Made by a program: the position numbers and the translations under genes. Positions 56,481-64,000 of a stretch of 64,000 bases of DNA are shown here, piece by piece (position 1 is the first letter of the stretch; every line of letters begins with the position of its first letter). The DNA is from Spongiihabitans sp963422685 (GTDB lineage: Bacteria; Pseudomonadota; Gammaproteobacteria; Arenicellales; Poriferihabitantaceae): the NCBI GenBank assembly GCA_963422685.1, contig OY730442.1, positions 310,001 through 374,000 of the forward strand, given 5' to 3'. The notes beneath the pieces were generated by a model. It saw only the letters and a list, made by a program, of their open reading frames with translations, had not been told where the DNA came from and searched no databases.

Positions 56481-56968
56481 ATCCGTCACCGAATTTGTCA
56501 TTGGGCTCGACCGATTCGCGGCTAATCTCATTCTGGAAGTGTTTGATTAACATATCTTCGCTTGACTTCGCCACAATATCTGCAAGAGGGAAAGCCGGCT
56601 GGAACGGCACTGGTTCAGGTACGGTAAAAGTAGAAACACCCGATGACAAAACCATTATCTATCTGGAAACCGGGCAATGGGTGACTGGCTTCGGGGTTGA
56701 AATGAATTTTTCCAATCGATACAAGTGGTCGTACACGCATGACATTGATGCCATTACACTGCAGCACCTGCGTTATGGAGGAGATAAACCGGTCAGTTTA
56801 TTCGCGCTTGAGCCGACCCGGCGTCAATCGTGGCAATCAGTTGAACCGCATCTTTGCAAAGATGACCGGTATTCCCTGAAAATCAGCAGTTCGCATACCG
56901 GCATGATCATGAATTGGCGGGTTGTCGGACCGGCAAAGAATGAATTTATTCAATGCCGGTATTTTTAG
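56477..56968 (+). CDS. Coupled small protein, DUF6314-like
   Basis: 163 residues from a TTG overlapping the upstream stop. The core GWNGTGSGTVKVE, then IIYLETGQWV and NRYKWSYTHDID, resembles small lipocalin-like DUF6314 proteins. Function unknown. Translational coupling to the aminotransferase suggests a shared role. Confidence 0.55.
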   Translation: MNPSPNLSLGSTDSRLISFWKCLINISSLDFATISARGKAGWNGTGSGTVKVETPDDKTIIYLETGQWVTGFGVEMNFSNRYKWSYTHDIDAITLQHLRYGGDKPVSLFALEPTRRQSWQSVEPHLCKDDRYSLKISSSHTGMIMNWRVVGPAKNEFIQCRYF

Positions 56969-57088
56969 TTGTGATCATTTATCTGGGCCGGGCACTGGTT
57001 ACCCGGAGTGTCGCTGCACTGATGCGGTCAATGGCAACGACCAGGTATTTCCTTGACTTTCCACACCAAAATATATTGCTGTACCGGC

Positions 57089-57409
57089 CTATACCTGAAT
57101 ATATATATCCCCATCAACAACTTGAACCTGGTAAGTTTTCAGATCGACGCATACCGGCGCACTTTTCGCCTTGCCGCTGGGAATATGAAACCGCCCCTGG
57201 TGCAAAGGGCATTCGATAATGTCGTCGATGACCAGCCCGTCCGCGAGATGCTGAAATTCATGTGTACACAAACCGTCGCTGGCATAAAACCCATCTTTGG
57301 TATGGTAGATGGCAAAGGTTTTTTCACCCAGGTCGAACCGCATCACGTCTTCCCGATCAATTTCATCGGCCGGCCCGATACGATGCCAGTTTTCGCCCAG
57401 GGTATTCAT
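57089..57409 (-). CDS. Rieske-type ferredoxin
   Basis: 106 residues from the ATG at 57409; a frame 20 codons longer begins with doubtful sequence. [2Fe-2S] ligands in CTHEFQHLADG and CPLHQGRFHIPSG (CxH..CxxH). Small soluble electron carrier for oxygenases. It lies just downstream of the desaturase gene on the same strand, so it is the likely donor for that di-iron enzyme. Confidence 0.88.
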   Translation of the reverse strand: MNTLGENWHRIGPADEIDREDVMRFDLGEKTFAIYHTKDGFYASDGLCTHEFQHLADGLVIDDIIECPLHQGRFHIPSGKAKSAPVCVDLKTYQVQVVDGDIYIQV

Positions 57410-57472
57410 TTTATTATCATGCCTGATGTGCCTATTGTAACCAACCTTTATAAATTCACAGCACTGCAAACA

Positions 57473-58503
57473 CTATCCTACCGCCACCGTACGTGCCAGA
57501 TTTCCCATCGGCGTCTTGCCCGTGCTGCGCTTAATCGCCGTTTTTAATCCCCACCAGTTCATCAGGCACAGTCCGGGGTCCGGGTCGGGCAGTTGATTCC
57601 TGATGGCGGCGTTCAATTCAGCGAGCGCATGGAAGGGTACGGTGGGATAGAGATGGTGTTCAATGTGGTAATTCATATTCATGTAAAGGAATCGGGCCAG
57701 CGCATTGGTGCTGAATGAGCGCGTGGATTCCCGTATATCCATTTGATCCTCAGTCATTTCCAGATGTTGTAAAATGACAAAACATCCCATCACCAGCCCA
57801 CCCAGCAAGCGCGGCAGGACAAAGTACCAGAGTAAAAAATCCGCTCCAGAATAAATAGCGACCCCCAAGCCAGCATAAAGCACCAGATAGATACGCGCAT
57901 TGCGCTGCAGTTTTGGCAGTTCGTTCCGGGGGGTGCAGGCCAGCGTAAGCTGGGCAAAGTTTCCCGTCGCATTTCTGAAAAATGCACAGATATCATCAAC
58001 CAGCAACCCCAACCCCGATATGGCATTCAACCAGCCGACAACGGTTAGCGGTTCCTTAAACGGAATTTGTGCATCCAGCCCCCGATGGTAGGTATGAGTG
58101 TGGTGGCTGGCGTGGGTATAGCGGCGAAAACAGTGCTCCTCACAATAAATAAACGATGAAATCAAATAAACGATGAAATCCAAAACAATACTTCGTTTAT
58201 CCAGCGGGTGCGGAAGGCCGTGCCATGGCCGCATTCATGGGACAAGGCATATCCTGACGTGGTTAAAATACCGCCATATATAAACAGCATTGCCACAAAC
58301 CCGACCGTGGGCCAGCCCGGGTGCATGCTCAGGTGCAATAAATAGCCACTGGCCCCCAGCATTCCCAACCATCCGGACAGCCAGATCAATCCTTCCCGGT
58401 CAGACCGTTTCATGAGTTGTTTGAGCCGCTTTTTATCTATCTCAACCCCGGATGAAGCTGCATTGGTTGGCACCAGCGCGGCGCCGGATTCAGTATTTTT
58501 CAT
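57473..58503 (-). pseudogene. Fatty-acid desaturase-family gene broken by a 17-bp duplication
   Basis: Two frames make one desaturase. The first starts at 58503 and ends HECGHGTAF..VLFWISSFI with a stop at 58162. The second goes on EEHCFRRYTHASHHTHTYH to a stop at 57473. All three histidine boxes of membrane di-iron desaturases/hydroxylases are there: HECGH, HASHH and HIEHH. Removing one copy of the 17-bp duplication (58147-58180) restores a continuous 337-residue protein. Four hydrophobic helices. Likely partner of the Rieske ferredoxin. Substrate unknown. Confidence 0.9.
58147..58180. repeat. Perfect 17-bp tandem duplication inside desaturase
   Basis: AAATAAACGATGAAATC at 58147-58163 and again 58164-58180. 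Its length, not a multiple of three, is what shifts the frame. Confidence 0.98.
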
Positions 58504-58571
58504 CGCAATTACACTGGCAATTTATAGCGGGTTAATCTTTAAATTACAGCTTGTTTAAACAGCCGGCTTAA

Positions 58572-59342
58572 CTACAGTTTGTAATCGGGTTCTTGCCGGT
58601 CAAGGATTTCTCTTACTTCGCGCAGATGCGCATTCGCCAGATTTTTTTCAAAGCCTTTCCACTGATCCGCCGTTTTTTGTGCAACCGCATCGCTTGCGAT
58701 TCGCAGCGGCATACCGGTCATCTTCGCTGTAATGTAATTCTGGCAGGCGCGCTCGAAATAATACAATCGGTCAAATGCCACCGCGATGCTTTCCGAAAAA
58801 ACCGATACACCATGGTTGCCCATGAGCAGAATTGACTTGTCGCCTGCCGTGGTGGATAAACGCTCTGCCTCTGCATCCACACCCATTCCGTTAAAGCCGA
58901 CGTCCAATGCAATGTCATTGAAAAACCGCATGGTATTCTGGTCAATAGGGAGCAACCTGCTGTCGGCCAGCGAGGCCAGAACCGTGGCATATTTTGGATG
59001 GGCATGCAGGACGCACTTTGCACGGGGCACATTTCGATGCAATGCGCCATGTATAAACCAAGCAGTCGGGTCCGGCGCATCGGGCCTGTCCAGCGTATCC
59101 TTGTCATTGGCATCCACCAGCAACAGCTCGCTCGCTCTGACCCTGGAAAAATGCCGACCATTCGGGTTGACCAAAAACCGGGTGTTATCCCCTGATACGG
59201 CAAAGCTGTAGTGATTTGCGATGGATTCGTGCATATCCAGTCGTGCAGTCCATCTAAATACTGCCGCCAAATCACAGCGATCTTCATAGTGCGGATCCTC
59301 TTCAAGGTTTTCAGCTATTTTCTTCATCGCGGAAACTGCCAT
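58572..59342 (-). CDS. Class II aldolase/adducin family protein
   Basis: 256 residues. FRWTARLDMHESIANHYSF near 28, KCVLHAHPKYATVLA (zinc His pair, near 108) and LMGNHGVSVFS near 170. Same family as 1822-2625 but clearly different in sequence. Upstream of the desaturase on the same strand by about 70 bases, so possibly one operon with desaturase and Rieske ferredoxin. Confidence 0.86.
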   Translation of the reverse strand: MAVSAMKKIAENLEEDPHYEDRCDLAAVFRWTARLDMHESIANHYSFAVSGDNTRFLVNPNGRHFSRVRASELLLVDANDKDTLDRPDAPDPTAWFIHGALHRNVPRAKCVLHAHPKYATVLASLADSRLLPIDQNTMRFFNDIALDVGFNGMGVDAEAERLSTTAGDKSILLMGNHGVSVFSESIAVAFDRLYYFERACQNYITAKMTGMPLRIASDAVAQKTADQWKGFEKNLANAHLREVREILDRQEPDYKL

Positions 59343-59591
59343 TTGCCTATCCTCAACTTCGATAAAAGTGGCGAAATTTAATCCCAGTTTTCATTATTTG
59401 ACAAGCAATTTTAATCGGTCAAGAACCAACCACCATTGAGCGGATATACCGCATGTCATATTTCCCGATCGCCTGCAAGTCTGATGTTTTCGGCACGATC
59501 AATGGGTGCAGCGATTGCAGCAGCGAACCGGGATTTGGTTTAATATCAGCACCATTTCACTGTAATCAATTTTAACTACCACGAGGCCGTA

Positions 59592-60842
59592 ATGACTTAT
59601 CAGCATATCAAACTCCCACAGAATGGCGAAAAAATCACGATTAAAAACCACCGATTAGTCGTTCCTGAACAACCCATTCTGGGCTATGTGGAAGGGGATG
59701 GTATCGGGCCGGATATTACTGGCGCATCATTGCGGGTATGGGATGCTGCTGTGAAAAAAGCCTATGGCGGCAAACGCAAAGTCCGATGGTGTGAACTGTA
59801 TATGGGTGAAAAAGCCGCCGGTATTTATGCGGGGGATTATTTTCCGGCCGAGACGCTGGCCGCGATGAAAGAATTCATCGTTTCCATCAAGGGCCCCCTC
59901 ACCACCCCCATCGGCGGCGGATTTCGTTCGCTGAATGTATCGCTGCGCCAGGAAATGGACCTGTACGCCTGCGTCCGCCCGGTAAGGTATTACGCTGGTG
60001 TGCCCTCGCCACTGAAAAAGCCGGAGGAAGTTGATCTGGTCATTTTCAGGGAAAATACCGAGGACGTATACGCCGGCATCGAATACGAAAGCGGTTCGGC
60101 CGCCAATGCAAAACTGGCGAAATTTTTACGCGAGGAAATGGGGGCGGAGTTTTTTGCAGATGCCGGGCTGGGGATCAAGCCGATCAGCCCATTCGGCAGT
60201 AAACGATTGGTGAGAAAGGCGATCCAGTATGCGATTGATAATAATAAATCCAATGTCACCCTGGTTCACAAAGGCAACATCATGAAATTTACCGAAGGCG
60301 CTTTTCGTAACTGGGGCTATGAAGTAGCCAAACAGGAATTTCGCGACCATATTGTCACCGAAGACGAACTCTGGGATGAACATGGCGGCGATATGCCCGA
60401 GGGGAAAATACTGATCAAGGATCGAATTGCCGATATTATTTTTCAATTATTGCAGTTACGCCCGGCTGAATTTGATGTACTCGCTACCATGAATTTGAAT
60501 GGCGACTACCTCTCGGATGCCGTGGCTGCGGAAGTGGGCGGTGTGGGTATCGCACCCGGAGCCAATATGGCGGATCATATTGCGGTATTTGAAGCTACCC
60601 ATGGCACGGCGCCGAAGTACGCTGACCAGGACAAGGTCAACCCCTCTTCCCTGCTGTTTTCCGGAGCAATGATGCTGGAGTACATCGGCTGGAATGACGC
60701 CGCCGCGCTGATAAACGATGCTTTTGTTGCGGTTATGGCGGAGAAAACCGTGACCTATGATTTTGCCAGGTTGATGGAAGGTTCCACCGCGTTGCCCACC
60801 AGCGCTTTTGCCGATGCGCTGATTGCCAAAATTTACGGCTGA
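59592..60842 (+). CDS. icd: Isocitrate dehydrogenase (NADP)
   Basis: 416 residues. Oxidative decarboxylation of isocitrate in the TCA cycle. Substrate loop IGGGFRSLNVSLRQEMDLYACVRPVRY includes the regulatory/substrate Ser; NADP preference is indicated by HGTAPKYADQDKVNPSSLLFSGAMML (Lys-Tyr pair). Homodimer type I. Clear ribosome site ACGAGG before the ATG. Confidence 0.97.
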   Translation: MTYQHIKLPQNGEKITIKNHRLVVPEQPILGYVEGDGIGPDITGASLRVWDAAVKKAYGGKRKVRWCELYMGEKAAGIYAGDYFPAETLAAMKEFIVSIKGPLTTPIGGGFRSLNVSLRQEMDLYACVRPVRYYAGVPSPLKKPEEVDLVIFRENTEDVYAGIEYESGSAANAKLAKFLREEMGAEFFADAGLGIKPISPFGSKRLVRKAIQYAIDNNKSNVTLVHKGNIMKFTEGAFRNWGYEVAKQEFRDHIVTEDELWDEHGGDMPEGKILIKDRIADIIFQLLQLRPAEFDVLATMNLNGDYLSDAVAAEVGGVGIAPGANMADHIAVFEATHGTAPKYADQDKVNPSSLLFSGAMMLEYIGWNDAAALINDAFVAVMAEKTVTYDFARLMEGSTALPTSAFADALIAKIYG

Positions 60843-61005
60843 TTTCAATAATACCGCCCGCCGTTCTTGTGGTGACAGTCAACATGCTGCGGCGCCAGCT
60901 ACACGTTGGCGGTTTGATGGATCTGCCCCATAATAGACCGATACAACATTACCGATTACGCACGGTCTGTAGCGTGAAATAATAACCAGCCACTTAAAAC
61001 ATCCC

Positions 61006-61701
61006 ATGTCGAAAGGCAAAATTGCCCTTGTGGTCGCGCTATTACTGGTCGCCGGTTTGTTGATTTATATCGGGCCGGAAAAATATCTGAATCTGGAATA
61101 TATAAAGTCGAAACTGGAGCAATTAATCGGCTTTAAACAGGAAAACCCGTTGTTAACCGGATTGATATTCTCAGCAATTTACATCGCGGTGGCCGCCGCA
61201 TCAATTCCCGGCGCCCTGGTGCTGACCCTGTGCAGCGGTGCGCTGTTCGGCTTTATCTGGGGTTCAATCATCGCTTTGGTGTCTGCAACTATCGGCGCCA
61301 CCCTTGCTTTTCTGGTGGCCAGATATCTGTTCGATGACTGGGTGCAGGCGAAAATGGGCCAGCGTCTGACAAAGATTCGTGAAAACTTTCGCACAGAAGG
61401 TGCTTCATATTTATTTTCAATGCGCCTGGTGCCGGTTATCCCTTTTTTCGCCATCAATCTGTTGATGGGATTGACTTCCATCAAAACGCTTACCTACTGT
61501 ATCGCGTCCTTTGCCGGCATGGCGCCGGGGACCATGGTATTTGTCAACGCCGGAACCCAGCTTGCAAAACTGGACTCCCTCAAAGGTCTGTTGTCACCCG
61601 CACTGATTATTTCATTCCTGCTGCTAGCCGCATTTCCGTATATGGCAAAAATATTATTGCGCCGGATCAAAGGCGGGAAAATCAAAAACGGAGAAAACTG
61701 A
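61006..61701 (+). CDS. TVP38/TMEM64 (DedA-like) membrane protein
   Basis: 231 residues with five to six hydrophobic helices. Core signature GALFGFIWGSIIALVSATIGATLAFLVARY, FRTEGASYLFSMRLVPVIPFFAINLLMGL and PGTMVFVNAGTQLA. Members are lipid scramblase-like proteins. The stop is two bases before the next start, and in many bacteria the two are fused. Confidence 0.9.
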   Translation: MSKGKIALVVALLLVAGLLIYIGPEKYLNLEYIKSKLEQLIGFKQENPLLTGLIFSAIYIAVAAASIPGALVLTLCSGALFGFIWGSIIALVSATIGATLAFLVARYLFDDWVQAKMGQRLTKIRENFRTEGASYLFSMRLVPVIPFFAINLLMGLTSIKTLTYCIASFAGMAPGTMVFVNAGTQLAKLDSLKGLLSPALIISFLLLAAFPYMAKILLRRIKGGKIKNGEN

Positions 61702-61703
61702 AT

Positions 61704-63146
61704 ATGGGTAAAAAATATGACGCCAATCTCATCGTAATTGGCGCCGGCAGCGGCGGCCTGGTCACCGCCTATATCGCGGCCGCAGTAAAAGCAAAAGTAA
61801 TATTAATCGAGCAGGGACAGATGGGCGGGGATTGCCTGAACAGCGGATGCGTACCTTCAAAGTCCCTGATCGCCTCAGCCAGATTTTTGCATGATCTGAA
61901 AAACGCCCGGGAACTTGGAATCAGACAGGCATCCGCGGAATTTGATTTTGCGGATGTGATGAAACGCATCAAGCGAGTGATTGACTCCATCGCGCCCCAC
62001 GACTCAGCAGAACGTTATACCGCGCTCGGCGTGGAGGTAATTCAGGCCAAGGCTGTAATTACTTCGCCGCATACCGTCAGGGTCAACGGCCAGGAGCTGT
62101 GGGCTAAAAACATCGTCATAGCCGCAGGCGCCGAACCCTTTGTTCCGCCCATCAAAGGCCTGGACAAAATAGATTATTACACTTCGGATACGATATGGAA
62201 TCTAACTGAACTGCCTGCAAAAATGGTCATACTCGGCGGCGGACCGATCGGCTGTGAACTGGCGCAGTGTTTTGGTCGATTTGGCAGTGAAGTCTGCATC
62301 GTTGAAATGGCGCCGCATCTCATAATCCGGGAGGACCCGGAGTTTTCTGATGAAATTTCCCGGGTATTCAAAAACGAAGGCATTACGGTCCTGACCGGGC
62401 ATCGGGCAGAAAAATTTATCGTTGACGGCACCCGCAAACGTTTAATTTGCGACGCAAACGGGGCGAAAGTCGAAATTGAATTTGACCAGATACTGGTTGC
62501 ATCAGGTCGAGCTGCACGAACCGACGGGTATGGATTGGAGAACCTGGACACCCGGCTCAGTCAACACAAAACCATCGAAACAAACCAGTATCTCCAGGCC
62601 GGTCACCCTAATGTTTTCGCAGTGGGTGATGTGGCTGGCCCCTATCAGTTTACCCATTTCGCCGCGCATCAGGCATGGTATGCCGCCGTTAACGCCCTGC
62701 TTGGCCCGCTAAAGAAATTCAAGGTTGATTACAGCATTCTGCCATGGGTCACCTATACCGATCCGCAGGTCGCCCGGGTCGGGCTGAACGAACAGGATGC
62801 CAGACGACAGAAAATTCCCTGTGAAATAACCCGATACAATATGGGCGAACTGGATCGGGCAAAAACAGACGGGCAGGCATTCGGAACAGTTAAAGTGCTC
62901 ACCGTACCCGGCAAAGATAAAATTCTTGGCGTTACCATCATTGGAAAACATGCCGGGGAAATGATCGCGGAATTCGTGCTCGCCATGCGCCACGGCCTGG
63001 GCATGAACAAAATACTCGGTACGATTCATGCCTATCCCACCTGGATGGAGGCCAATAAATACGCCGCCGGCAACTGGAAAAAAAACCACGCGCCGCAATG
63101 GGCGCTAAGGCTGTTAGGGAAGTTTCACCGCTGGAGAAGGAACTGA
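61704..63146 (+). CDS. FAD-dependent pyridine nucleotide-disulfide oxidoreductase
   Basis: 480 residues. FAD motif VIGAGSGGLVTAYIA at 10-24, redox disulfide GGDCLNSGCVPSKSLI near 40, NAD(P) motif ILGGGPIGCELAQCFGRFG near 173, FAVGDVAGPYQFTH near 300 and the C-terminal HAYPTWMEA. Closest to mercuric-reductase-like/lipoamide dehydrogenases. There is no N-terminal MerR-like domain or C-terminal Cys pair, so mercury is unlikely. Transcribed with the TVP38 gene. Confidence 0.9.
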   Translation: MGKKYDANLIVIGAGSGGLVTAYIAAAVKAKVILIEQGQMGGDCLNSGCVPSKSLIASARFLHDLKNARELGIRQASAEFDFADVMKRIKRVIDSIAPHDSAERYTALGVEVIQAKAVITSPHTVRVNGQELWAKNIVIAAGAEPFVPPIKGLDKIDYYTSDTIWNLTELPAKMVILGGGPIGCELAQCFGRFGSEVCIVEMAPHLIIREDPEFSDEISRVFKNEGITVLTGHRAEKFIVDGTRKRLICDANGAKVEIEFDQILVASGRAARTDGYGLENLDTRLSQHKTIETNQYLQAGHPNVFAVGDVAGPYQFTHFAAHQAWYAAVNALLGPLKKFKVDYSILPWVTYTDPQVARVGLNEQDARRQKIPCEITRYNMGELDRAKTDGQAFGTVKVLTVPGKDKILGVTIIGKHAGEMIAEFVLAMRHGLGMNKILGTIHAYPTWMEANKYAAGNWKKNHAPQWALRLLGKFHRWRRN

Positions 63147-63163
63147 TACGTCGTCTTGCCTTG

Positions 63164-64000
63164 TCAATCCAATAGCCGTTTGTCGTGATGAAAATGCGTT
63201 AACAATTCATAACCCGTTTCGGTAATCACCACCTGCTCTTCAAGTTTCACGCCTTCTTTGCCGCCGACTTCGCCAATATAGGCTTCCACGCACAAACACA
63301 TTCCCGGCGCCAATACCCCATCGTAGCCGCTGGATTGCCAGTTTTCCGGATACATAATTGCCGGATATTCATCGCACAACCCCACACCATGATATTTCAC
63401 CCCATATTGTAGCTGGCGATACTTCTGGTGCAGTTGATTACCGCCATGGCTAAGTTCTTTGAAGGTCAAACCCGGTTTCAGCAATTCCATATTTTCCATA
63501 ATGTGCTGATATGCCACCTGAAAAAGCTGTTTCTGCGCCGCGGTCGCTTTCACCTCACCGGCTATCCAGGTGCGCGACATATCCACGCAATACCCATATA
63601 CGCCAATCAGGTCCGTGTCCAGGGCAACCAGGTCGCCTGCATGGATAATTCTCGGCCCGCATTCCGACATCCACGGGTTTGTTCTGGGCCCGGATGACAG
63701 AATTCGCGTTTCAATCCAGTCGCCCCCGCGCTTGATATTTCCCGCGTGCAAATACGCCCACAATTCGTTTTCACTGATTCCCGGTACGATGGCCGCTTCA
63801 AATTCCCGCAGCGCCGCTTCGCAGGCGGCGACGGCACAGCGCATGGCGCGCAGTTCATTTTCATTCTTGATTTCACGGGCGGTTTCCATTAACGCCATGC
63901 CATCTTCCATCACCGCTATTTTCATACGCTCCAATGCGCGAACCCCGACAATCTCCATCCTGTCCACGGCGAGACGGCGATTCCCGCCGCCGTGGCTGCG
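63164..64000 (-). CDS. dddP: M24 family enzyme, DMSP lyase DddP-like, N-terminus beyond window
   Basis: The frame is open to the right edge; the last 267 residues (from a GTG at 63967) are in hand. Metal ligands: LDTDLIGVYGYCVDMSRTW gives three Asp, then YHGVGLCDE (His, Asp), CLCVEAYIGE (Glu) and VKLEEQVVI (Glu). Numbering the first Asp 295 places the others at 297, 307, 371 (His), 377 (Asp), 406 and 421 (Glu) and the end at 445. These are the residue positions and length I recall for DddP, which cleaves DMSP to DMS and acrylate. Ordinary M24 peptidases lack the second Asp of DTD. A creatinase-type relative is the alternative. Confidence 0.72.
   Translation of the reverse strand, partial: RSHGGGNRRLAVDRMEIVGVRALERMKIAVMEDGMALMETAREIKNENELRAMRCAVAACEAALREFEAAIVPGISENELWAYLHAGNIKRGGDWIETRILSSGPRTNPWMSECGPRIIHAGDLVALDTDLIGVYGYCVDMSRTWIAGEVKATAAQKQLFQVAYQHIMENMELLKPGLTFKELSHGGNQLHQKYRQLQYGVKYHGVGLCDEYPAIMYPENWQSSGYDGVLAPGMCLCVEAYIGEVGGKEGVKLEEQVVITETGYELLTHFHHDKRLLD

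Noticed and set aside
56953..57219. Short + frame after the DUF6314-like gene (MPVFLVVIIYLG...)
   Set aside because: Most of it is antisense to the Rieske ferredoxin and the non-overlapping part has no family features.
58718..59305. 195-residue - frame overlapping the class II aldolase
   Set aside because: Same strand, shifted frame of an intact conserved gene; Trp/Met/Cys-rich text without motifs.

Overview
The window looks like a chromosomal segment of a marine gammaproteobacterium of roughly 50% GC. The lineage rests on conserved neighbourhoods: grpE-dnaK-dnaJ; ilvI-ilvH-ilvC followed by psd and pssA; ffh divergent from a ypjD-type gene; tsaB beside yoaA; an EF-G paralogue of the EF-G2 type near djlA and bolA. 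A DddP-like (DMSP lyase family) gene at the right edge supports a marine habitat. All family assignments come from reading motifs; no alignment or database search was run.

Layout. 0-3 kb: a frameshifted outer-membrane barrel gene, a small peptide with a bacteriocin-type leader motif, a decayed gene and a class II aldolase. 3-13 kb: methyltransferase, EF-G2, djlA, bolA, aromatic aminotransferase, glpK, an AGAT-type amidinotransferase with a coupled small membrane ORF, acylphosphatase and nadE. 13.2-13.9 kb: a gene-poor stretch with a run of 29 consecutive G. 13.9-27.1 kb: a surface-polysaccharide locus. A WecA/WbpL-type initiating transferase and an epimerase lie on +. On - are manC, gmd, a perosamine-synthase-like aminotransferase, cupin, methyltransferases, Wzx, a Wzy/ligase and glycosyltransferases, which suggests a GDP-perosamine-containing O-antigen or capsule.

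27-33 kb is an eroding accessory region. It holds a duplicated 5' end of mmsA placed exactly at the start of manC, a dead IS200/IS605 transposase, and remnants of a Rieske oxygenase, an ADP-forming acyl-CoA synthetase and an enoyl-CoA hydratase. Between them sit intact genes for an SDR, a glutamine-synthetase-family ligase, a Rieske oxygenase and a glyoxalase. 33-38.6 kb: a glycerophosphodiesterase, mmsA, a MetE-core-like protein and a divergent MocR regulator with repeated sequence in the divergent promoter.

38.6-55 kb is mostly housekeeping: phospholipid and branched-chain amino acid synthesis, SRP, t6A, helicase, chaperones with a recognisable sigma-32 promoter, and ErpA. 55-64 kb: a class V aminotransferase with a coupled small protein, a Rieske ferredoxin, a fatty-acid desaturase broken by a perfect 17-bp tandem duplication, a second class II aldolase, icd, a TVP38 protein paired with a flavin disulfide reductase, and the truncated DddP-like gene.

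Two themes run through the window. First, many short tandem duplications (13-26 bp) and frameshifted genes point to ongoing pseudogenisation or, for some, sequence error. Second, there is a scattered set of enzymes for methylated or sulfonium osmolyte metabolism: the DddP-like lyase, a Rieske demethylase-like oxygenase, a GMAS/GSIII-like ligase, a MetE-like methyltransferase and mmsA.
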